Of a stretch of DNA of 64,000 bases, positions 59,101-64,000 are shown one piece after another. Location of the stretch: positions 4,639,206 to 4,703,205 of the forward strand of contig LNAC01000001.1 in assembly GCA_002007465.1 (NCBI GenBank), written 5' to 3'. Each line of letters starts with the position of its first letter. The stretch's first letter is position 1. This DNA is from Ailurus styani (Eukaryota > Chordata > Mammalia > Carnivora > Ailuridae). A program made the translations under genes and the position numbers. A model generated the notes under the pieces. The model searched no databases. It was not told the DNA's origin and saw only the letters and a program-made list of their open reading frames with translations.

Positions 59101-61395
59101 TGAATGTGCTTAGTGCCTCGAACCGCACTCCAAATCAGTTAAGACGTTCCATTTTATGTTATGTGTATTTTATTACCATGAAATACACATACATTGGAAG
59201 TGGGCTTGAAACCAAAGCTCAGCCCCACCCTATCCCACCCTGCGAGGTCACACTGGTCAATGTGCTAATGATGAGAAGCCACGAGGCGAGGCTCCGGGAA
59301 GGCCAGGGTCAAAGGGGCCACAGAGACGTCTCCTCAGAGGAACAGCCTCACCTGTGTCAAGGCCCCAACTGGTGGCCTGGGGCCCCCAGCTCAGCAGAGT
59401 GGCCTGGGGCACTGCCACCGGGCACAGGTGACCCCAGCCTCCACCTCCCCAGTCCCTGTGCTCAGCCCGCAACCGTGAGCTGTCCTCAGTGCACGGCAAG
59501 TGTGGGCCAAGCTCCCCGAGAACCGGGTGTGGGTGTCCCCTCCACCACCAGGCTCACCAAGGTTCCAAGATGCAGACCTGTGAACTAAACAAGCCACTTC
59601 CAACCGGACACAAGTCCAGACCACATCCTTCTCAGAGCAGGTCCCTCCAAGCTAAGACTCAGAGGCCTCGGAGCAGGAGCACAGAAGCACTGGACCATGC
59701 AGAACTACAGCTGGGAAAACATGCATGTGGACGCCCCCAACCCCGGCCACTGCCACGGAGACCGAGAGCCGTGGGCGCCCTGCAGTGGCCCAGCGACCCC
59801 TCCCACGCGGACGGCACTGGCCTGAGCGCCCTTCCCAGGACAGGCGGGAGCCAAGCTCTCGAAGACCTCACAGTTCCCACCCTGCCTCTGATATTCCGTC
59901 CGCACCCGACAGAGATCGTCGGCAGAGACAGGCCAGACTCACTGGTAAGCGAGGACGTTCTGTGTGTTCAACCTCATGACTGCAGCCTAGGAGCCGAGGT
60001 GATGTGGCAGTGGGGGGTGGGTTTATCTGGGGACACAGGTGGCTGCATGTGCTGTGGCGGATGTCCTGGACTCCGTGCTGGCTGGCCTGTGTGCTAAGAT
60101 GGCCCAGGCGGATGCAGGCCTACCCTCCCCACCCCAGCCCTGCAGGGCGGCCGTTGCACACGTACCTGCCAGGCGATGAGGTCCTTGAGCTTCTCGATTT
60201 TTTCATGGGCCTCTGGGTGCTCCTGCAGGTACCGCTCTGTGAAGAAGGCCTGGTGGCGACAGGAAGGCCACTCGGTACCCGCTTCCCCGGCCCCGTTTCC
60301 GCACGCTGGCTGTGCACCAGCCCCGGGGACAGAGCCCCGTGTAAAACACACCCGCCCCCGGGGGTGGACCCTCCCCAGCACGCAGGCTACAGGTCTGGTT
60401 GGGTCCAACACAACAGACGGCGTGGACGGGCAGCCAGGAGGGGCATTCGGGTGGCACCTCTGTCCTTGGGATCCGGCAAAGACTCGGCTGGCCCGGCCGG
60501 CTCGGTGTGCTGGGTGGCAGCTCGGAGCTGCTCCCGCGCCCTGACTCCCCCCGTGCTCCCCGGCCGGGGCTGCTCCTCCACCTCGAGGCTGCTTGCGACG
60601 GCCAGCTAGCTCTCGGTGCAGGGCCGGGACTCCTGCGGGCCTGCTCTCCGCCTCAGCTCTTACCCTCTCTGCACGAGGGGTCAGCAGACTTCTCTGAGAA
60701 GGGCCTCCATGCCGCCACTGTTCCCCCAGAGAACAGCCGCAGACACTAAGTACAGAATGGCCGTGGCCGAGTTCCGAACGTGATGTCAAACACAGAGAGC
60801 AGACGGCAGTGCAGACCACTGGCCTAGACCACAGTGCACGGCCTTCAACTTCTGCCCATTCCCACTGAGAGACTTTCTGGGGAGCCCGCCAGGCCCACCT
60901 ATCCCAAACGTTCTACCTCTTTCGTCTTTCACTAAAACCGTGCCTCTCGGCCTTCCGAGATCCCAGGACTCGAGAGCCACCCGAGGGCAGCCCCCGCAGA
61001 GCTCCGTCAGCACAACCTGTGGGGACAGTGCCCAGGGGAGCCACAGCTGGGGTCGGGCCATGACCTTCCGCAGCTGGCAGGGGCCACCTCCAGGGGGTCC
61101 CAGCCTTGGCTCAGTCACGGCCGAGATCGGCCAGAGACCAGCGCAGTTTCTGGGCGGGGGATACGTGTCTGGAGACCATCTGTCCCGGGACAGGCTGGAC
61201 CGCAGGCATGAAACGTGCCTTCTCATAATTGGCGAAGCCTCCCATGACGGCGGGGTCCACGATGCCGTTCAGGAGCATGGAGAGCGGGTTGATGGGGAGG
61301 CTGGGGTCGTCCAGGTGCTGCTGCACCATGCTGTTCATCTTGTCGTTGGTCAGCTGCATGGTCTCGATGGCGTTCTCCAGGGGGCTGATCTCCAC
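38079..61395 (-). CDS. DOCK1: DOCK1 (dedicator of cytokinesis 1, DOCK180), C-terminal 384 residues in eight exons
   Basis: Joined minus-strand coding sequence of eight exons; the lengths sum to 1155 nt and splice phases agree, giving 384 residues and a TGA stop. DOCK1 is a cytoplasmic Rac guanine-nucleotide exchange factor that works with ELMO and CRK in cell migration, phagocytosis and myoblast fusion. Seen here: the end of the DHR2 catalytic domain (residues 1 to about 133 of this part, including [12 protein letters not shown] and [11 protein letters not shown]), a Ser/Arg-rich linker (134-181), a Lys-rich stretch (about 190-220) and a proline-rich tail with two PPPLPxK motifs, ending DSGIVQ. 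Recognition rests on recall of the DOCK1 C terminus; DOCK2 and DOCK5 share the DHR2 part, but the CRK-binding tail and DSGIVQ end fit DOCK1. The 5' exons lie beyond 64000. No frameshift or internal stop was found, so the gene looks intact here. Confidence 0.95.
38809..38985 (+). mobile_element. Carnivore SINE, diverged, antisense in DOCK1 last intron
   Basis: Shows AGCGTCTGGGGGGCTCAGTC, CAGATCATGATCTCAGGGTC and CTCAGTGGGGAGTCTGCTTG, then a CT-rich part and a purine tail. It is more diverged than the young copies. Confidence 0.85.
39168..39262 (+). repeat. Degenerate CG-rich tandem repeat
   Basis: Repeated words GCGAACGGACG, GAATGAACGGACGGGCGAAT, AAACGAGCAGACGGGC and GAATGAACGGG suggest a decayed tandem array of about 16-20 bp units. 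Confidence 0.5.
41076..41236 (-). CDS. DOCK1: DOCK1 exon with first PPPLPxK motif, second from the 3' end
   Basis: Codes [16 protein letters not shown], then [17 protein letters not shown], then [13 protein letters not shown], 161 nt from an acceptor TTTTGCAG to a donor GTAAGT. PPPLPLK fits the known CRK N-terminal SH3 ligand consensus PPPxLPxK closely enough to propose it as a binding site. The stretch GVSSMTGMD looks about three residues longer than the NGMTGAD I remember for human DOCK1; this needs an alignment. Confidence 0.95.
42125..42640 (-). repeat. Old L1 3' end, minus strand
   Basis: The plus strand shows the reverse complement of an L1 3' region: TTTGCCATTTTAACCGTAAT, CAACCATCAC, GTGTCTGGCTTATTTCACTG, then TACTATTCCACCGTGTGGC and TTCTTTGGGGTGTAGGCTTG. 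It therefore lies in the same sense as DOCK1. Confidence 0.7.
43009..43068 (+). repeat. Imperfect 30-bp tandem duplication
   Basis: CTGCCATCTTCCCCTGCCAA (43009) and CTGCCACCTCCCCCTGCCAA (about 43039) begin two successive, nearly identical 30-bp units. Confidence 0.75.
43120..43545 (-). repeat. Ancient interspersed repeat (same family as 4585-5005, reversed)
   Basis: Contains GAGGCTCTTTGCAGATGAAA, GGGTGGGCCCTAACGCC, GGAGAGATTGGAGGGG and ends TAAGTCACGGCAACCCTAGA, the reverse complement layout of 4585-5005. Confidence 0.6.
43901..44054 (-). CDS. DOCK1: DOCK1 exon (start of proline-rich tail), third from the 3' end
   Basis: Codes [15 protein letters not shown], then [16 protein letters not shown], then [18 protein letters not shown], 154 nt, leaving one base (A) that combines with GT of the next exon to give serine. 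Acceptor CACCCTAG, donor GTGAGT. Short SP and TP motifs ([12 protein letters not shown]) look like proline-directed kinase sites. Two copies of one old interspersed repeat lie on either side of this exon. Confidence 0.95.
44090..44480 (-). repeat. Ancient interspersed repeat, second copy near the same exon
   Basis: Contains GAGTTGTGTCCCCCACGACC, CAGTACCTGTGACTGGGATC, GGTCCTTTGCAGATGAGGC and AGGACTGGGGTCCTTATAAC. Same family and orientation as 43120-43545. Confidence 0.6.
45380..45640. promoter_or_regulatory. CpG-dense intronic block
   Basis: By hand count about 28 CpG in the 240 bp from 45400 to 45640 at roughly two-thirds G+C, an observed/expected ratio near 1. It lies in a DOCK1 intron close to the 3' end. 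It could be an intronic CpG island; no start site or transcript can be shown from sequence. Confidence 0.45.
46542..46740 (-). CDS. DOCK1: DOCK1 exon (polybasic region), fourth from the 3' end
   Basis: Codes from the shared glycine through [19 protein letters not shown], then a Lys/Glu/Asp-rich run ([16 protein letters not shown]) and on to SEAVILSET, 199 nt, ending in phase 0. Acceptor TTCTTCTAG; donor GTAATC, a weaker match than its neighbours. The lysine cluster is a plausible acidic-phospholipid binding patch, as discussed for DOCK-family tails; this is inference for this species. Confidence 0.95.
46741..49306 (-). other. DOCK1: DOCK1 intron of 2.6 kb
   Basis: Mostly AT-balanced unique sequence. 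I recognised no SINE, L1 or RNA gene in it; short open frames show no domain signal. Confidence 0.65.
49307..49452 (-). CDS. DOCK1: DOCK1 exon (Ser/Arg-rich linker), fifth from the 3' end
   Basis: Starts [15 protein letters not shown] and continues through [14 protein letters not shown] to [10 protein letters not shown]. Length is 146 nt, leaving two bases (GG) that join the first base of the next exon to make a glycine codon. Acceptor CTGTCAG, donor GTGAGT. The segment is low in hydrophobic residues and rich in Ser, Arg and Pro, so it is probably a disordered, phosphorylatable linker between DHR2 and the tail; that role is inferred. Confidence 0.95.
49795..49862. repeat. AT-rich low-complexity run
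   Basis: Consists of AAATAAATTTATAGAAAATA-type words and their near-inverted TTTATTTATAAAAAATAAAT counterpart. Confidence 0.75.
50515..50720 (+). repeat. hAT-type MER DNA transposon remnant
   Basis: Reads GCAGGAGCCGGTAAACTCGT, GGCCAGAGAGTAAGTATTTT, then AGCAGCCAGAGACGATACAG and TGTGTTCTAATAAAACCCGA, ending GGCCACAGTTTGCCAAGCTC; both ends resemble inverted repeats of the 'caggggtcggcaaact' kind. Confidence 0.6.
52080..52161 (+). repeat. Perfect 41-bp tandem duplication
   Basis: Two identical consecutive copies beginning AGAAGCTGGGCTGTGAGC and ending GGAGCAGTGGCC, at 52080-52120 and 52121-52161. Confidence 0.95.
53490..53745 (+). repeat. MIR-type SINE remnant
   Basis: Shows GGTGGCTAAAAGCACAGACT, CGTGACCTTGTGTCCCC, and CCCCTGGCATACGGTGAGCT, in MIR order. 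Confidence 0.65.
55084..55221 (-). CDS. DOCK1: DOCK1 exon (end of DHR2 domain), sixth from the 3' end
   Basis: Codes for 46 residues beginning [15 protein letters not shown] and ending KQYGVRTM, in phase 0 at both ends (138 nt). The acceptor is a T-rich tract ending TTTTTCAG, the donor GTAAGC. It carries the final helices of the DHR2 exchange domain ([20 protein letters not shown]). The ending KQYGVRTM differs slightly from the KEYGVRIM I remember for human; both changes are conservative and from memory. Confidence 0.95.
57080..57215 (+). repeat. MER5-like hAT DNA transposon remnant
   Basis: Contains GGGTTCCACACTGGATGAAC, GCCCTGATTTGCTCTGGGGT and CCCAGGAATCTGCATTTCTT, a layout typical of MER5-type elements. 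Confidence 0.55.
58518..59195 (+). repeat. Old L1 3' end (late ORF2 and 3' UTR)
   Basis: Reads CATGAGGATGGCGATTGTAA, TTGATCCAGAAATCCCACTT, GGATGAATGGACAAACAGAA, GTGGAATATTACTCAGCC, and ends TTATGTTATGTGTATTTTAT: the order of L1 ORF2 C terminus and 3' UTR. Frames are broken. Antisense to DOCK1. Confidence 0.85.
60166..60249 (-). CDS. DOCK1: DOCK1 exon (DHR2 domain), seventh from the 3' end
   Basis: Codes for 28 residues, [15 protein letters not shown] then [13 protein letters not shown], in phase 0 at both ends (84 nt). Acceptor CGCCACCAG, with a weak pyrimidine tract; donor GTACGT. The sequence is the charged helical stretch just after the nucleotide-sensor loop of DHR2 and is close to what I recall of vertebrate DOCK1. 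It sits 969 bp downstream of the preceding exon. Confidence 0.95.
60250..61218 (-). other. DOCK1: DOCK1 intron of 969 bp with a GC donor
   Basis: Begins GCACGT directly after AAG and ends CGCCACCAG on the minus strand. It is GC-rich; I see no repeat or embedded gene in it. Confidence 0.75.
61219..61395 (-). CDS. DOCK1: DOCK1 exon (DHR2 domain), eighth from the 3' end
   Basis: Codes for 59 residues from [11 protein letters not shown] to GGFANYEK, in phase 0 at both ends. The acceptor is CCCCACAG at 61396-61397. The loop [10 protein letters not shown] is the part of DHR2 that, in structures of the family, contacts the GTPase nucleotide site (the valine nucleotide sensor); assigning that role here is by family knowledge. 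The 3' boundary is fixed by the next exon, which starts GCC TTC TTC (AFF), so this exon must end AAG and the intron begins GCACGT, a GC donor. Reading on to the nearby GT would shift the frame. Confidence 0.93.
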
Positions 61396-64000
61396 CTGTG
61401 GGGAAGGGAGGAGAGAGGACCCCAGGCCGGCTGCCGCGTCCCCGCACCAGGGTCTCCTGCTCAGTCCTGGCCCGTGGGATCCTGCCAGAGGAGGCGCATC
61501 CCCGAGCGGGGCCAGGCTTCCTGCTCCTTCTGCATCACACCTTTCTTCCGGGGGGGGGGCGGGGCAGTTCGGGGGTGTCTCTTATCACCCAAACAAGAGC
61601 AGCTGGGTATGTTAGCATCATGTGCATTTCCGATAGGTGTGGCCCTCCCATGCAAATTCCAAAGGGATGACACAAGGCTGTCTGGTGTGTGTGCATGTGT
61701 AAATGTGTGTGCACGCATACACATGTGGTCTGCTTCTTTTAAAATGAGTAAGATTTCGGGGCGCCTACGTGGCTCAGTTGGTGAACCGTCTGCCTGCAGC
61801 TCAGGTCAGGATCCTGAGGTCCTGGGATCGGGTCCAACATGGGGCTCCCTGCTCGGCGGGGAGCCTGCTCCTCCCTCCCGCTCTGCCATTCCCCTTACCT
61901 CCACCCCACCTGTGCTCCCTGGCTCTATCAAATAAATACATAAAATCTAAAAAAAAAAATGGGTAAGGTTTTAAGGAATTCTGAGCACTGCATCACTGTC
62001 CCCGAGGCAGGAGGCCTCGGCACGTTGTAAGCCCCCTGTACCTGTTCGGTCAGGGCAGGGGGGGAGGCTCCTGCCCTGGTCTCCACAGTAGACCACGTAC
62101 TCTCTTAGGAAGGAAGGGCTCCACTGCCCCGGGGGGAGCCCGTCACCACGTCCAGTGATACCTCACAGGCCTCATCCGAACACCTGCCACCAGGCAGTGG
62201 GATCTTCCATGCAGGAGGCAGGGGACAGCCGACCACCCTCCAACTGCCCTCCTTTCTCTGGGGGCCCCGCAGCTCCCTGCAAGGCCCAGCCGAGCACGCC
62301 TCTCTGGCGCAGCCTTAAGGTGCCACGCAAACACGGCCGGGTTTAAGACAACAGCAGCCCCTGCCCCCCAGGCCTCCCTCTAACAGATGCTCAGCCGGGC
62401 CCCAGAGTCACATCCAGGCGTCACCTCAACACATGATCATCTCGGTCCTGCCAAAGGAGGTGGGAGGCGTCCCGACCCGTCTGGGAACCCCGGGTGTCTG
62501 CAGCAAGGGGCAAAGAGAGCAGCCTGCTTTTTTCCTGCTGCAGCCTCCGGGGGTTGCCTGCCAGGCAGAGGGGAGCAGGGGCCTGGGAAGGGACGACTCT
62601 GCTCACGGCTGGTCCCACGTTCTAGAGTCACACTGGGAGTCACGGTGCAGGAAGCCACCTGCTGCGCTCGCCCATGCGGCCTGGGAGCTGACGGACAGGC
62701 CGTCCTGTACAGAGAGGGGCCGGCCCCACGTCCTCACGGTGTGTAGTCCGGGCAGGACCGCTGCTCCCACGCGGCCCCACGGGGTCCCTGGCGGGCTCAG
62801 AGCCCGGGGCGCAGCATCCCAGGCACACGCCTTGGCCACACACACAGCCCAGGGCAGTATTCCATCGGACTGCCTCCCAGCCTCAAGCAAGAATAGTTTC
62901 CTCTTTCCATCCAGCAGGGGGGCTGGCTGCCACCCCTCGGGGATCCCGCGGCAGCCCGTCCCGGGGGCACCCACAAGGCAGGGGCGGCCGGGGTGGGTGT
63001 CAAGAGCTGCTCTTGGTTCCGCGCTCCAGGATTACTCAGCTTCTGGCCTCTTAGTTTGTTAAAAATGGCAAACAGCGCCGGTGGCAGAACCACATCTTTC
63101 AGAAAGTCAGAGCTCACCCCTCTCCACCTCTGAGCTCTTAAGCTCCTTCCTCTTGAAATCTGACGGGCTCACGAAATCCCGGATTACTGAGGGCTTTGGG
63201 CAGAGGCTCATTAGGAAGCTTAGAGCCTGTTTCCGCGAAGTCCCCCCACTCTGCCCTCTCACATGCATACATCACCGGCTCTAAGTGGTGCCAGCAGTGG
63301 CTTGTGTTTCTGCCACCTGCCACATCTCTTCTGAGCCGTCCATCGGGCCTACCTGGGTGCTAGGGGGGCACGGAGTGGGCGTTCCCAGAGCAGAAAAAGC
63401 AAGTACCCATGGCAGGGACAGGCACAGAGACCCAGGGCTTCGGAGAGGCAGGAGGGGGCACCCGGGATGTGGCCCTGAGCTCAGATGGGCAGAGAAGACA
63501 AAGACAGGAAATGGGGCTGGGAGGAGAGGTTCCAGCCAGGTCCTGGAACCAAATCAGGAGTTTCCAAGGGGACCCACTGTAAACTACATGAGAGGCACCA
63601 GCCCCCTGTATAAGATCCTGCTGGCTGAACACAAAAGGCATTGAGACACGCGAATCAACACACACATTTCAATCAGATCTCTTCATCCCGCTCCCTGATA
63701 CTTCTGTGTGTTCAGTAAGAATCTGCCGCCCGACTCTGGTTCACGGAGATGAAACTGTCCCACGGCTCACCACGGAGGCAAAGCAAAGTTTAGCTAATGA
63801 GATGCGAGTCATTATTTCTTTAAAAAAGTGCCAGTGAGGGGTATATTCTCAAGCTATTTTTACTTGAAATGAGCAAGTGCTATTAATCAAGTTGTTTGTC
63901 ATGTAAATGGCAATAAAAGCGTCAGGAAGAAAGATCTTAAAAAGTGTATGTAAATTGGAACTTGTCTTAAACTTTTCATTTAGTTAACAGAAAGAGCTGT
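61396..64000 (-). other. DOCK1: DOCK1 intron upstream of the first window exon (partial)
   Basis: No further DOCK1 exon was recognised here. It holds one carnivore SINE (61757-61955), a C/G-rich middle (62100-63050) and an AT-rich end (63770-63990) that looks like unique, possibly constrained sequence. Long open frames at 62101-63062 are GC-driven and show no family features. Confidence 0.6.
61757..61955 (+). mobile_element. Carnivore SINE, moderately diverged
   Basis: Starts CGGGGCGCCTACGTGGCTCAG-like head, with CT-rich body and A-rich tail. Imperfect target duplications AAAATGAGTAAGATTT (61741-61756) and AAAATGGGTAAGGTTT (61956-61971) match at 14 of 16 bases. Confidence 0.9.

Larger units (their letters stand above)
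55222..60165 (-). other. DOCK1: DOCK1 intron of 4.9 kb
   Basis: Contains an old L1 3' end on the plus strand (58518-59195) and a hAT MER5-like remnant (57080-57215). AT-rich unique stretches at 55980-56190 and 57930-58270 have no recognised repeat. I see no exon or RNA gene inside. Confidence 0.7.

Noticed and set aside
61111..61395. Reading the DOCK1 exon on past 61219 (residues ARFMPAVQ...)
   Set aside because: The next exon joins precisely at AAG|GCC to restore the DOCK family sequence, so this extension is intron.

Overview
This is a mammalian nuclear genomic window, almost certainly from a carnivoran. Nine insertions of the tRNA-Lys-derived carnivore SINE are present (heads reading GGCGCCTGGGTGGCTCAG, CT-rich body, A-rich AATAAATAAA tails). 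Two insertions resemble carnivore-type L1 3' ends with clean target-site duplications. The SINE body, with its CTGCCTGCCTCTCTGCCTAC stretch, suggests an arctoid caniform, perhaps a mustelid; that is a judgement by eye. Gene density is low and repeat density high.

The only gene I can support is the 3' end of DOCK1 (DOCK180), on the minus strand. Eight coding exons were rebuilt by hand at 61395-61219, 60249-60166, 55221-55084, 49452-49307, 46740-46542, 44054-43901, 41236-41076 and 38174-38079. Their lengths (177, 84, 138, 146, 199, 154, 161 and 96 nt) add to 1155 nt, exactly 384 codons plus TGA, with matching splice phases throughout. They encode the end of the DHR2 Rac-GEF domain, a Ser/Arg-rich linker, a Lys-rich polybasic stretch and a proline-rich tail with two PPPLPxK CRK-SH3 type motifs. 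A 3' UTR of about 1.0 kb follows, with a poly(A) signal near 37056. The intron after the first window exon seems to use a GC donor instead of GT.

Positions 1 to about 37,000 lie downstream of DOCK1. I find no supportable protein gene or RNA gene there. This flank holds nested and tandem SINE insertions, two L1 insertions with inverted or fold-back 5' ends, older repeats (MIR, L1, hAT-like, LTR-like), CA, TA and GA microsatellites, a 9-10 bp CTCC(A/C)CCATG-type minisatellite at 32282-33370, a 330-base N gap and an orphan CpG-island-like block at 8270-8760. Most long open frames here are by-products of GC-rich or tandem-repeat DNA.

I found no operon, CRISPR array or novel multi-gene system. 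The more interesting signals are the GC-AG DOCK1 intron, the repeat-insertion structures, the CpG blocks and several assembly artefacts.
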